A DNA stretch of 64,000 nucleotides from Actinoplanes sp. TBRC 11911 (GTDB lineage Bacteria; Actinomycetota; Actinomycetes; Mycobacteriales; Micromonosporaceae), in NCBI RefSeq assembly GCF_012933445.1, contig NZ_JABBNC010000039.1, positions 1-64,000 of the forward strand, read 5' to 3'. Both the position numbers and the translations under genes were made by a program. Of this stretch, positions 8,229-17,093 are shown piece after piece (positions within the stretch are counted from its first letter, which is position 1; the number at the start of each line of letters is the position of its first letter). The notes beneath the pieces were generated by a model. That model was not told the origin of the DNA. It searched no databases and was given only the letters and a program-made list of their open reading frames with translations.

Positions 8229-9374
8229 CAGCGTCTCGATGGGCTTGAGCACGCCCGGAATGGCCAGCACCGGCTCCACGATCTCGATGATCTTGGCGTA
8301 GTTGTGCAGCCGGTCCAGCAGCAGGTCGGTGACGATCATGCCGCGGCCGATGAGCACCAGGTTGTTGGTGGCCACGATGTCCTCGGCCACCCGCATGCCC
8401 ACCTCCAGGTCGACGACCCGCAGGCCACGCACGGTCTCCTTGGCCGGCTCGCAGTTCTTGGCGGTACGCATCGCGGCCAGCACGTGCATCGCGGCGTTGT
8501 CGCGGCATTCGAGCACCGCGATCGCGCTCTCCATCTCCAGGCCGCGGCTCTCCAGCGTCTCGAAGTCCATCGCGGTGCGCAGGACGTCGATCGCCGTCTC
8601 GATCAAAGGCTTTTCGTCCGTACGCCGGGACGCCTCCGAACCCAGGCCCCGGACGATCTCGACGACGTCCTCGAGCATCGGGATGTTGCTCAGCAGCTGC
8701 ACCGCGACGCCCGGCATCGCGTCGATCATCTGCTGCTCGTCCTCGGTGACCGGCTGTCCCTTGTCGAGCTTCTGGAACACGCTCGGCGGGATGGTGACCG
8801 CGCCGAGCTGGCTGGCCATCGCCGCGACCTCGATCTCCCACAGCTGCCCGAGCTGCATCGCGGCGCACAACTCGGAGACCAGCGTGCGGATCCGGCCGGC
8901 CCGGGCGAACGCGATCGGGCTGGCCAGCTCGAGACAGCCGAACAGGGCCTGAATGCTGGTCTTGAGCGTCTTGTCGAGCAGCTGCCGCTCGGTGGTCGCC
9001 TGAGCGTTGAGCGCGACCGCCTCCCGGACCGCGCCGCGCAGCTCCTCGCCGGCGACCGGCTTGGCCAGGTAGCGGTACACGCCGCCGCTGTTGATCGCGG
9101 AGATCGCCGAGTCCAGGTCCTTCTGGGCGGTGTGCAGCACCCGTACGGTGTCCGGGTATTCGAGCTGGACGCGGCGCAGCAGCTCGACGCCGTCCATCTC
9201 CGGCATCCGCATGTCGCTGATCACCGCGGCCACCGGACCGGACTCGGCCAGCAGGCGCAGCGCGTCGGCGCCGCTCTCCGCGGTCAGGACCTTGTGATCC
9301 TTGCGCAGCTGCAGCGACAGCGAGGTCAGAATGTCGGCCTCGTCGTCCACGAGCAGCACGGTCGGGCGCGTCAT
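8217..9374 (-). CDS. Response regulator with degenerate HD-GYP output domain
   Basis: 385 residues. REC domain 1-125 is canonical: DDE near residue 11, acceptor Asp in VISDMRMPEMDG, T/S at HTA and Lys in LAKPV. The second half resembles the helical layout of RpfG-type HD-GYP phosphodiesterases (e.g. SVFQKLDKGQPVTEDEQQMI aligns with the 'ILxKPGxLTxEE' stretch). However, the metal-binding HD is replaced (SQLGAV where HDIGK is expected) and no GYP motif is seen. It is probably non-catalytic and may work by binding c-di-GMP or a protein. It sits beside Hpt and GGDEF-EAL genes. The GTCGTCC-rich start region gives ATG at 9374. Confidence 0.8.
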   Translation of the reverse strand: MTRPTVLLVDDEADILTSLSLQLRKDHKVLTAESGADALRLLAESGPVAAVISDMRMPEMDGVELLRRVQLEYPDTVRVLHTAQKDLDSAISAINSGGVYRYLAKPVAGEELRGAVREAVALNAQATTERQLLDKTLKTSIQALFGCLELASPIAFARAGRIRTLVSELCAAMQLGQLWEIEVAAMASQLGAVTIPPSVFQKLDKGQPVTEDEQQMIDAMPGVAVQLLSNIPMLEDVVEIVRGLGSEASRRTDEKPLIETAIDVLRTAMDFETLESRGLEMESAIAVLECRDNAAMHVLAAMRTAKNCEPAKETVRGLRVVDLEVGMRVAEDIVATNNLVLIGRGMIVTDLLLDRLHNYAKIIEIVEPVLAIPGVLKPIETLLDV

Positions 9375-9437
9375 CGCGTTCCATCCTCCGGCGTAGTGGG
9401 TGTCACGCCCGCCTTATCGGATGCGCGGCGACCGGCT

Positions 9438-9854
9438 TTAGGCCGTGACCGGGCTGTTCGCCGGGCAGTCCGCGCCGGTGTGCCCGTGCCCGCCGCGGTC
9501 GACGAGATCCTGCACGACCGCCCGCAGCTTGTCGTTCGGGCACGGCTTGAGCAGCACCGCGCAGACCCCGGCCGCGTACGGCGTGGTGTCCCCGGGATGC
9601 AAGTGGCCGCTGAGCATGGCGATCGGCGTGTCGGACAGATGCGGGTCCTCCCGGATCGCCCGGGTCAGCTCGATGCCGTCCATGCGCGGCATGCCAAGAT
9701 CGGTGAGCACCACGTCGGGTCTGTGCTTCACCGCCATCTCCAGCGCGGCCTGCCCGTCCGGCGCTCGCAGCACGGTGTTCCCGGCACGCTTGAGCAGCCG
9801 GGTCAGGATGAGCGCGATGTCTTCGTCATCCTCGGCGATCAGTACTACGGCCAT
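9438..9854 (-). CDS. Single-domain response regulator (CheY-like)
   Basis: 138 residues. REC domain only: acidic cluster AEDDEDIA near residue 8, acceptor Asp in VVLTDLGMPRMDG, Ser in MLSGH and Lys in LLKPC. The ATG at 9854 was chosen over an upstream ATG (9887) because GGAGC sits at RBS distance and the REC fold begins right after it. The C-terminal tail is His/Gly-rich. With no output domain it probably acts through protein contact or as a phosphate sink for the Hpt protein at 7854-8228. Confidence 0.87.
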   Translation of the reverse strand: MAVVLIAEDDEDIALILTRLLKRAGNTVLRAPDGQAALEMAVKHRPDVVLTDLGMPRMDGIELTRAIREDPHLSDTPIAMLSGHLHPGDTTPYAAGVCAVLLKPCPNDKLRAVVQDLVDRGGHGHTGADCPANSPVTA

Positions 9855-9978
9855 GTCAGCTCCGTGCTCAGCGGTTCCCTTCAGCATGCGCCCAAAAAGC
9901 CCCAGATGTCAGGTTTTCCCGGTTGCGCCTCCCTACAGAGTGTGGGATCGCGCCGCGACGGTTCGAGGTGATCGCCGC

Positions 9979-9984
9979 TAGCGT
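9979..9984 (+). promoter_or_regulatory. Leaderless -10 box (TAGCGT) of the racemase gene
   Basis: TAGCGT, then GGGTGG, then GTG at 9991. No Shine-Dalgarno sequence is present. Confidence 0.45.
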
Positions 9985-9990
9985 GGGTGG

Positions 9991-10607
9991 GTGGCCACCG
10001 TGGGGTTCCTGCATACTGCTGAGGTTCACGTCGGGACGTTTCGGGGGCTTCTTGCCGAGATGAGCCCGGCAACCCGGGACCTGCACGTCGTCGATCCGGT
10101 GCTGCTTGACGAGGCGGGCTCGGCTGCCACGCCCGGGCGCGTCGGGGCGCGCGTCGCGGAGCTGCGGGCGGCGGGGGCCGATGTCGTCGTCTGCACCTGC
10201 TCGACCATCGGCGCGATGGCCGAGGAGATCGACGGTGTGCTGCGGGGCGACCGGCCATGGCGGAAGCTGCGGTGGCGGCCGGGGCGAGGATCGCGGTTCT
10301 CTACGCGGTCGCGTCCACGTGGGGGCCGACCCGCACCCTGCTGGCGGAGGCCGGGGCGCGCGCGATCACGCCCGTGCCGTGCCTCGACGCGTGGGCTTTG
10401 TTTGCCGGGGGCGAGCTGGAGGCGTACGCGCAAATGGTCGCCAGGGAGGCACGCAAGGCCGCGGCAGAGGCTGATGTCATCGTGCTCGCGCAGGCGAGCA
10501 TGGCGAGCGCCGCGACGCTGCTGGCAGACCTGACGATCCCGGTGCTGACCAGCCCGCGAATCGCGGTGGAGCGGGCCGTGCGGATGCTGGGGCCGCTCAG
10601 CCGGTGA
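9991..10607 (+). pseudogene. Asp/Glu racemase family gene with frameshift
   Basis: Two overlapping frames together make one protein of about 205 residues. The first frame (from GTG 9991) gives MATVGFLHTAEVHVGTFRGL and the active-site strand DVVVCTCSTIGAMAEE. Near 10255 it breaks into Arg/Trp-rich nonsense. The continuation is in another frame from ATG 10257, with AGARIAVLYAVASTWGPTRT and the family's LAQASM segment. One base appears missing between CGACCGGCC and ATGG. The first Cys is retained. It may be a true pseudogene or a sequencing error. A leaderless start fits TAGCGT 6 nt upstream. It overlaps the convergent globin gene by 11 bp. Confidence 0.75.
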
Positions 10608-11037
10608 CGAGGCCGTCGACGTCCCAGTGCGGCATCCTGAGGCCGGACGGCACCACGGCGTCGCGCGGCGAGTAGGACATCACCTCGTCGGTGGCCCAGC
10701 GCATGTACGCGGTGAGGGGCGGCCGCACCGGCTCGGGGATGCCGCTGCTGGCCATCGCGGCGACGAAACAGGCCAGGAAGCGGTCGCCCAGGTCGGCGTC
10801 GGCGCCCTGGTTGGCGTGCATCCGCAGCATGCGCTCGTGGCCGCCGTAGCGGGACGAGAAGACCGGCGGGCCGCCCAGCACCTCACCCCAGTAGTCGGCG
10901 AGGCGCTGCACGTGCTCCGGGTTGCCGGTGTGCGAGAACGGGTGTTCCAGCACCGGATCGGCCAGGCAGCGCGCGTGGAAGTCGGCGGCCAGCGCGAACA
11001 TCGCGGGCGCACCGCCCGCGGACTCGTAGAGCGACAT
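10597..11037 (-). CDS. Truncated hemoglobin-like globin
   Basis: 146 residues. The opening LYESAGGAPAMFALAADFHARC is the A/B helix region of truncated globins ('lYe.vGG..a...l...Fy'). Later parts with HPFSHTGNPEHVQRLADYW and GGHERMLRMHAN fit the E and F helices, where HMRMH-type sequence carries the proximal His. Likely roles are O2 or NO binding or redox; the ligand is not predictable. The ATG at 11037 was chosen because the globin fold starts there, although the frame is open to 11574 through the divergent gene. The BKACE gene starts within 26 bp on the other strand, so they share a promoter region. Confidence 0.8.
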   Translation of the reverse strand: MSLYESAGGAPAMFALAADFHARCLADPVLEHPFSHTGNPEHVQRLADYWGEVLGGPPVFSSRYGGHERMLRMHANQGADADLGDRFLACFVAAMASSGIPEPVRPPLTAYMRWATDEVMSYSPRDAVVPSGLRMPHWDVDGLVTG

Positions 11038-11062
11038 GACCACCACCGTGCCACAGTGGGCT

Positions 11063-11794
11063 ATGCGGATGAAGGCGTGTCTGAACGGCGGCCGGAAATT
11101 TCCGGCGAGTGCGATCGAGCTGGCCGAGGCCGCGGCCGGGGCGGTGGCCGCCGGGGCGGACGCGCTGCACGTCCATCCGCGGGACACGACCGGGCGGGAG
11201 TCGCTGGTCGCGGAGGACGTCGGGGCGGCGGTCGCGGCGATCCGGGCGGCCTGTCCGGGCGTACGCGTCGGGGTGTCCACCGGCATCTGGATGACCGACG
11301 GGGACGCCCGCCGCCGGGAAGCGCTCGTCCGGGCCTGGGGTGATCTCGCGGCGCGGCCCGACTTCGCCTCGGTCAACGTGCACGAGCAGGGGTTCTCCGA
11401 CCTGGTCGCGGTGCTGCACGGCGCCGGGATCGGGGTGGAGGCCGGCGTGTGGGAGCCGGCCGGGGCGGACGAGCTGGACGGCCTGCCGCTGGAACGGGTG
11501 CTGGTCGAGGTGCTCGGCACGCCGGCCGACCGGGCCGTGGCGAAGGCGGACACCATCCTGGACCGTCTCGGCAAGGCCGGCTATCGCGGACCCCGGCTGC
11601 TGCACGGCGAGGGGGACGCCTGCTGGCCGCTCGTCGAGCACGCCGGCTGGCTGCGCCTGCCGACCCGGATCGGCTTGGAGGACACCCTGGTCCTGCCGGA
11701 CGGCCGCACTGCCAAGGACAATGCCGAGCTCGTACGCGAGGCCGTGCTGATCTGGTCCGCCGCGCTGCCGCCGGAGGGTCCTCAGGAGACGTAG
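11063..11794 (+). CDS. BKACE family (beta-keto acid cleavage enzyme)
   Basis: 243 residues, TIM barrel. MKACLNGGRKFPASAIELAE starts the fold, and ADALHVHPRDTTGRESL carries the Zn-binding HVH and the PRD motif of the 3-keto-5-aminohexanoate cleavage enzyme (DUF849) family. EVLGTPADRAVAKADTIL resembles the late-barrel segment. These enzymes use acetyl-CoA and a beta-keto acid; the specific substrate cannot be read here. ATG 11063 was preferred over 11036, which would overlap the divergent globin start. The 3' end overlaps the convergent phosphatase gene by 13 bp. Confidence 0.8.
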   Translation: MRMKACLNGGRKFPASAIELAEAAAGAVAAGADALHVHPRDTTGRESLVAEDVGAAVAAIRAACPGVRVGVSTGIWMTDGDARRREALVRAWGDLAARPDFASVNVHEQGFSDLVAVLHGAGIGVEAGVWEPAGADELDGLPLERVLVEVLGTPADRAVAKADTILDRLGKAGYRGPRLLHGEGDACWPLVEHAGWLRLPTRIGLEDTLVLPDGRTAKDNAELVREAVLIWSAALPPEGPQET

Positions 11795-13572
11795 TGCCGC
11801 AGGTCGCGGGTCTCCCCCGTCACCGCGCGCACGGCCAGGATGCAGGTGTCGTCGTCCGGATTGGCCTGCCGCAGACGCGACAGCAGGCGGCCGAGCGGCT
11901 GCTGCGGTGACGCCGCGACCGCCTCGTCCATCGCCGTGATCACCGAGGCCAGCCCGTCGTCGACACCGCGGCGACGGTGCTCGACCAGCCCGTCGGTGTA
12001 GAGCATGAACAGGTCGCCGATCCGGAAGTCCAGGCTGGCCGTCTGATACTCGGCGTCGTCGAGCACGCCCAGCATCGGACCCTTCGGCCGGGCCAGCGGC
12101 GTGGTGCGGCCGCCACGGCTCAGCAGCGGCGGCGGATGCCCGGCCTGCGCCCACACGATCCGGCGGCACAGCGGGTCGTAGCGGGCCACGACCGCGGTCG
12201 CGGACAGCTCCGGGTTGTCGCGCTGCAGATCCCAGGTGAGCCGGTTGAGGTCGCGCAGCAGCCGCGCCGGGTCGGTGGTGGTGACCGCGAGCGCGCGCAA
12301 AGCGTGCCGGAGCTGCGCCATCGTGGTCGCCGCCGGGGTGCCGTGCCCGGCCACGTCGCCGACCGCGAGCAGCACCGAGCCGTCGCGCAGCTCGGCCGCG
12401 TGGTACCAGTCGCCGCCGACCAGGCCCTCCTGACCGGCCGGAAGGTACCGCACCGCGACCTTCAGGCCGGGCAGCTCGATCGGGCCCTTCGGGATCGGCA
12501 GGATGATCCGCTGCAGCCGGCCGGCCAGCTCGTGCTCGTCGGCGAGCAGCCGTTCCACCTCGGCGAGGCGCCGGGCGCCGTCCTCCTGCTCGGTGACGTC
12601 CTGCACGATGCCGAAGATCCGCAGCGGCTGCCCCTCGGCGTCGCGGATCGCGTCGACCACGCTGCGCAGGTGTTTGACCCGGCCGGCGATGCGCACCCTG
12701 GTGGTGACGTCGACGCGCTCGTTGCGGCGGAAGGCGGCGGTGGCGGCCTCGCGCAGCGGCGCGTCCTCGGCGACCGCGAGCGCGTCCGACTCCTCGCGGC
12801 TCATCGGGCCGAGCCGCGGGTCCCGTTCGTAGATCCGGTACAGCTGATCGGACCAGTAGATCTCGCCGCTGACCAGGTCCCAGTCGCCCCAGCCGAGGTT
12901 GGCCAGGCGTTCGGTGCTGGACACCCGGTCGCTTTCGCCGTCGGCCGCGACGTGCCGGGTCCAGTTCAACAGCAGGCCCTGGCCGAGGCGGTGGGCGCGC
13001 ACCGAGTACAACCCGTCGAGGTGCGGGAACGGGCCCAGGGCGGCGGGGTTCCCGCTGTCGAGGACATTCTGGTACGCCTCCCAGCGGTCACTGGCGATGA
13101 CGTCGGGAAAGTACTCGGAGAGCCGGCGGCCGATGAGCTGAACGCCGCGCAGGCCGTTGGCCACCGTGGCGGCCGGGCTGACCGCGGCCCAGACCAGGTC
13201 GGCGAGGTGGCCTTTCTCGTCCCGTTCGGGGGTCATGAAGGCGGCCATGCCCGGGCTGATGTCCAGGACTCGCTGGACCATCGCGATCCACGGTTCGAAC
13301 CTGCGGACCTGGGGTGGCGGCGGCACTATATCGGATAAATTCGATATTACGGGTTCGTCCTGCGTGTCCAGACGACGGATCACCGCGGCGGCCACCTCGA
13401 CCAGGTCGCGGCGTTGTTCGACAGCCATCCGCATCAGGTGGCGATGCGCGTCGGCGATCCGGCAGTGCGCCCGCCCGGCCAGCAGGCCGGCGGCCCGCTC
13501 GACGGTCACGCGGTCCGGCTCGTCGGGGGCGGCACGTAGTCTGCTCACCGCTTCCGCATACGCCTGACCCAC
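11782..13572 (-). CDS. ANTAR-PAS-PP2C (SpoIIE-type) phosphatase
   Basis: 596 residues. Residues 20-75 form an ANTAR-like helical domain (RVTVERAAGLLAGRAHCRIADAHRHL in two parts). About 90-340 hold two PAS-like sensor domains ending in the PAC-like GIVQDVTEQEDGARR. About 365-590 form a PP2C-SIG domain with GGDWYHA, AVGDVAGHG, MLYTDGLVE and DDDTCI, so the metal-binding Asp residues are intact. Such proteins usually dephosphorylate STAS anti-anti-sigma factors; STAS proteins at 20565 and 49237 are candidate substrates. GTG 13572 was chosen because GGGAGG lies 6 nt upstream; the frame is open to 13602. Confidence 0.87.
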   Translation of the reverse strand: MGQAYAEAVSRLRAAPDEPDRVTVERAAGLLAGRAHCRIADAHRHLMRMAVEQRRDLVEVAAAVIRRLDTQDEPVISNLSDIVPPPPQVRRFEPWIAMVQRVLDISPGMAAFMTPERDEKGHLADLVWAAVSPAATVANGLRGVQLIGRRLSEYFPDVIASDRWEAYQNVLDSGNPAALGPFPHLDGLYSVRAHRLGQGLLLNWTRHVAADGESDRVSSTERLANLGWGDWDLVSGEIYWSDQLYRIYERDPRLGPMSREESDALAVAEDAPLREAATAAFRRNERVDVTTRVRIAGRVKHLRSVVDAIRDAEGQPLRIFGIVQDVTEQEDGARRLAEVERLLADEHELAGRLQRIILPIPKGPIELPGLKVAVRYLPAGQEGLVGGDWYHAAELRDGSVLLAVGDVAGHGTPAATTMAQLRHALRALAVTTTDPARLLRDLNRLTWDLQRDNPELSATAVVARYDPLCRRIVWAQAGHPPPLLSRGGRTTPLARPKGPMLGVLDDAEYQTASLDFRIGDLFMLYTDGLVEHRRRGVDDGLASVITAMDEAVAASPQQPLGRLLSRLRQANPDDDTCILAVRAVTGETRDLRHYVS

Positions 13573-13711
13573 GCCCGACCTCCCTGTCACCCCAATCGCC
13601 ACTCCTGCTTACGTCAGCGATTCGGCAACCGTCATCGTCCGTTCATCCGGCATCACCCGGACCAACGCTAAAACGAGCTAGCTCGTCACCCGATCGAGGC
13701 TCGTACGCGGG

Positions 13712-14026
13712 TCAAAGCTCGAAGAGTGCTCGCATCGCGTCGGTGAGGCGGACCATGCTGGCGCCGGTGACCATGCCGATGCGTTCGGCGCCGGTGGACG
13801 CCGGCAGGCGGCGCATCCGGTTCACCACCACGACTCCGGTGATCGGGTCCTGTTCGGTCAGTGCCACCGCGTACGGCGGGAGGTCGGTCGCGCCGCGCAG
13901 CCGCACGATCGGCGCGCAGAACGGGGACGCATTGGACCGTTCGTTGTAGTTGTCGCCCGACAGGACCAGGACCCGGTAACGCAGATCGGTCCGGCTGCCG
14001 ATGGTCCAGATCTCGCCGCGCCTCAT
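13712..14026 (-). CDS. PemK/MazF-like toxin family protein, orphan
   Basis: 104 residues. MRRGEIWTIGSRTDLRYRVL begins with the RGEIW motif of the MazF/PemK SH3-like endoribonuclease fold, followed by VLVLSGDNYNE and VVVNRMRRLP, which match the family's strand order. No antitoxin-like gene lies upstream; only 49 bp separate it from the GGDEF gene. It may be regulated by a distant antitoxin or may have lost toxicity. Activity is unknown. Confidence 0.75.
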   Translation of the reverse strand: MRRGEIWTIGSRTDLRYRVLVLSGDNYNERSNASPFCAPIVRLRGATDLPPYAVALTEQDPITGVVVVNRMRRLPASTGAERIGMVTGASMVRLTDAMRALFEL

Positions 14027-14075
14027 CTCAGCACGTCCCGATCGCCATGCGAGGCAGCGTACTCTCGCGCGGATC

Positions 14076-15527
14076 TTACGAGACGGCGAGGCCGCGCAGG
14101 GTCTGCTTCGCCCGATACATGGCGGCGTCCGCGCGGGAGATCAGCTCGTCCGCGTCCAGGGTGCCGTCGGAGATCACTTGGCCGATGCTGGAGCCGACCG
14201 TGACCTGCTCGCCGGCCAGCTCGAACGGCCGGGCCAGCCCCTGCTGAACATGCTCGGTGAGCCGCTTCGCCGCGGCCGTCTGATCGTGGTCCTCGCACAG
14301 CAGCAGGAACTCGTCACCCCCGTACCGGGCAAGGGTGTCGCCGTGCCGCAGGCCGGCCCTGACCCGCACGCCCACCTCGGTGAGCAGCTGATCCCCGGCG
14401 ACGTGCCCGAGACGGTCGTTGACCTGCTTGAAGCCGTTCAGGTCGCAGAACAGCAGAACGACCGCCGGTCGCCCGCCGGCACGTTCGCGGGCCAGCGCGC
14501 CGCCCAGCCGGTCCAGCAGCTCGGCCCGGTTCGGCAGGCCGGTGAGCATGTCGTGGGTGGCGCGATGGCGCAGCTCGACCTCGGCGCGGGCGCGCTGCGC
14601 GGCGAGCCGGCCCACCCGGACCATCACCAACGGGGTCACCAGCAGGCTGCCGACGGCGAGCAGCGCGCCGTTGGTCGGCGCGCCGGCCATCAGACTGATG
14701 CCGACCATGACCGGGCCGGATCCCATGATCATGGAGTGGAAGAGCAGACGGCGGCTGCTGAGGTGATCGACGGCGACCGGGCCGGGGCGGTTCAGCTCCC
14801 ACACCGCCGGGTCCAGCACGGTGAGCCCGACCATCCCGTACGACACCATGCAGAGCGCATCGACGACGCGGTCGCGGCCGGCCGCCGACACGGTGCCGAA
14901 CATCCACGCCTCCAGCACGGTGGCGGCCAGGCCGGCCACCAGTCCCAGCAGGAACACGCGAAGCGGGCGCAGCCCCCGGTCGGTGAACCACAGCCGGGAC
15001 ATCGCGCCCAGCACGGCGCTGAGCAGCATGGTGCTGGCCAGCATCGCGAGCTGATCGCTCACCGGCGAGCCGAGCTGGTGCACGCGGTGGCCGAGCGGCG
15101 AGGTCCAGAGCATGCCGGCCAGCGCCACCGCGAGCACCGCGGCGTCCAGCAGACCACCGACGTCGCCGCTGCCCCGGCGCAGCACCAGCGCGGCCGCGCC
15201 GGCGAGCATCAGCGCGTGGCCGGCGTTGACCAGGACCTGCACGACCGCCGGTGCACCGGACGGCACCAGCGCGTTGCCCAGCGACAGCGAGGTCATCCCG
15301 AAGAGCAACAGCCACCACGGCAGCCGCGAACCTCGCTCGGTGCCCCGCAGCACGTAAACCAGACACGGCAGGACCATGGCGATGGACAGGACGTACGAGT
15401 AGATCCGCAGGCCGGCCGGGACGAACAGGTGCGCCGTGGCCACCGCGCCCACGGCGACGGCGAACCAGCGGCGGCCATTTCTCACAATGCGCTGATCGGT
15501 CGTACGGGGCCTGGTCTGAGGGTTCAC
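14076..15527 (-). CDS. Membrane-anchored diguanylate cyclase (GGDEF)
   Basis: About 483 residues: eight or so hydrophobic segments in residues 15-300, a short Arg/Glu linker helix, then a GGDEF domain. The catalytic motif ARYGGDEF is intact and is preceded by RHGD, an RxxD inhibitory site at the right five-residue spacing, so an active, product-inhibited cyclase is likely. The start codon is uncertain: GTG 15527 leaves room for the divergent gnd promoter, but the frame is open to 15593. It could supply c-di-GMP that the EAL protein at 5489-7774 degrades. Confidence 0.88.
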   Translation of the reverse strand: MNPQTRPRTTDQRIVRNGRRWFAVAVGAVATAHLFVPAGLRIYSYVLSIAMVLPCLVYVLRGTERGSRLPWWLLLFGMTSLSLGNALVPSGAPAVVQVLVNAGHALMLAGAAALVLRRGSGDVGGLLDAAVLAVALAGMLWTSPLGHRVHQLGSPVSDQLAMLASTMLLSAVLGAMSRLWFTDRGLRPLRVFLLGLVAGLAATVLEAWMFGTVSAAGRDRVVDALCMVSYGMVGLTVLDPAVWELNRPGPVAVDHLSSRRLLFHSMIMGSGPVMVGISLMAGAPTNGALLAVGSLLVTPLVMVRVGRLAAQRARAEVELRHRATHDMLTGLPNRAELLDRLGGALARERAGGRPAVVLLFCDLNGFKQVNDRLGHVAGDQLLTEVGVRVRAGLRHGDTLARYGGDEFLLLCEDHDQTAAAKRLTEHVQQGLARPFELAGEQVTVGSSIGQVISDGTLDADELISRADAAMYRAKQTLRGLAVS

Positions 15528-15617
15528 CGCCGCGCGAACGGGCACCGTCGAACCCGGGCCGCGAACCACCCGTAAGAATGAGCGCGAGGGCATTGCAGCG
15601 AGGGAAGGACGTCAACG

Positions 15618-17057
15618 ATGTCGGAGAAGGCACAGATCGGGGTCACCGGTCTGGCGGTCATGGGCCGCAACCTAGCGCGTAATTTCGCCCGGCACGGCCA
15701 TACGGTGGCTTTGCACAACCGCTCGTACGGGCGGACGAAGGACTTGGTGGAGCAGTTCGGGCACGAGGGCACGTTCCTGCCGGCGGAGACCGCCGAGGAG
15801 TTCGTGGCCAGCCTGGAACGCCCCCGCCGGGTGATCATCATGGTGAAGGCGGGTGCGCCCACCGACGCCGTGATCGACGAGTTCGCGCCGCTGCTCGAAG
15901 AGGGCGACATGCTCATCGACGCCGGCAACGCCCACTATCTGGACACCCGCCGGCGGGAGGCGGCGCTGCGCGAGCGGGGCCTGCACTTCGTCGGTACCGG
16001 GGTGTCCGGCGGTGAGGAAGGCGCGCTGCACGGGCCGAGCATCATGCCGGGCGGGTCGAAGGAGTCGTACCAGGCGCTGGGCCCGCTGCTCGAGGACATC
16101 TCGGCGAAGGTGAACGGCGAGCCGTGCTGCGTGCACGTCGGTCCGGACGGCGCCGGGCATTTCGTGAAGATGGTGCACAACGGCATCGAATACGCGGACA
16201 TGCAGCTGATCGCCGAGGCGTACGACCTGCTGCGTCAGGTGGGCGGGAACACGCCGGCGCAGATCGCGGAGGTCTTCGGCGGCTGGAACTCCGGCCGTCT
16301 GGAGTCGTACCTGATCGAGATCACCGCCGAGGTGCTCAAGCAGACCGACGCGGCGACCGGCAAGCCGTTCGTGGACGTCGTGCTGGACCAGGCCGAGCAG
16401 AAGGGCACCGGCCGCTGGACCGTGCAGTCGGCGCTGGACCTGGGCGTGCCGGTCTCCGGGATCGCCGAGTCGGTGTTCGCCCGGGCGCTCTCGGGCGGCG
16501 CGCAGGTGCGTTCGGCGGCCGCGTCGGCCGGCCTGCCCGGTCCGACCGCGTCGGCCGGGGCGCACGAGGGTGACCTGGTCGCCGACGTCGAGCAGGCCCT
16601 GTTCGCCTCGAAGATCGTCGCCTACGCGCAGGGCTTCCAGCAGATCCAGGCCGCCAGCGCCGAGTACGACTGGGAGATCGACCCGGGCGCGATGGCCAAG
16701 ATCTGGCGGGCCGGCTGCATCATCCGGGCCAAGTTCCTGGACTACATCAAGCAGGCGTACGACAAGTCCCCGTCGCTGGCGACGCTGCTCGTCGACGACT
16801 ACTTCCTGGACGCGGTCAGCGGCGCCCAGGACGCGTGGCGCCGGGTGGTGGCCACCGCCGCGCGGCACGGCATCCCGGCCCCCGGCTTCGCGTCCGCGCT
16901 GGCCTACTACGACGGCCTGCGCGCCGAGCGCCTGCCCGCCGCGCTGATCCAGGGCCAGCGCGACTTCTTCGGCGCGCACACGTACCGCCGTGTCGACAAG
17001 GAGGGCTCGTTCCACACGCTGTGGGCGACCGACGACCGCAACGAGGTCGACGCCTGA
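15618..17057 (+). CDS. gnd: 6-phosphogluconate dehydrogenase (decarboxylating)
   Basis: 479 residues, full length for the long (gndA) form. The Rossmann start GVTGLAVMGRNLARNFARHG binds the NADP phosphate. GTGVSGGEEGALHGPSIMPG and HNGIEYADMQLIAEAY are the substrate-site signatures. It oxidatively decarboxylates 6-phosphogluconate to ribulose 5-phosphate in the cytosolic pentose phosphate pathway. RBS GGAAGGAC precedes ATG. It is monocistronic and convergent with pgm, another sugar-phosphate gene; two strong hairpins separate them. Confidence 0.97.
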   Translation: MSEKAQIGVTGLAVMGRNLARNFARHGHTVALHNRSYGRTKDLVEQFGHEGTFLPAETAEEFVASLERPRRVIIMVKAGAPTDAVIDEFAPLLEEGDMLIDAGNAHYLDTRRREAALRERGLHFVGTGVSGGEEGALHGPSIMPGGSKESYQALGPLLEDISAKVNGEPCCVHVGPDGAGHFVKMVHNGIEYADMQLIAEAYDLLRQVGGNTPAQIAEVFGGWNSGRLESYLIEITAEVLKQTDAATGKPFVDVVLDQAEQKGTGRWTVQSALDLGVPVSGIAESVFARALSGGAQVRSAAASAGLPGPTASAGAHEGDLVADVEQALFASKIVAYAQGFQQIQAASAEYDWEIDPGAMAKIWRAGCIIRAKFLDYIKQAYDKSPSLATLLVDDYFLDAVSGAQDAWRRVVATAARHGIPAPGFASALAYYDGLRAERLPAALIQGQRDFFGAHTYRRVDKEGSFHTLWATDDRNEVDA

Positions 17058-17061
17058 GGCT

Positions 17062-17093
17062 CCGGCGGGCCGGCCGCGGGGCCGGCCCGCCGG
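17062..17093. terminator. GC hairpin between gnd and pgm (first)
   Basis: Perfect 14-bp stem: CCGGCGGGCCGGCC and GGCCGGCCCGCCGG around GCGG. It starts 5 nt after the gnd stop and is symmetric, so it could terminate both convergent genes. Confidence 0.7.

Noticed and set aside
13603..13711. Antitoxin gene partner of the MazF-like gene
   Set aside because: Downstream gap holds no frame with coding bias and the upstream gap is only 49 bp.
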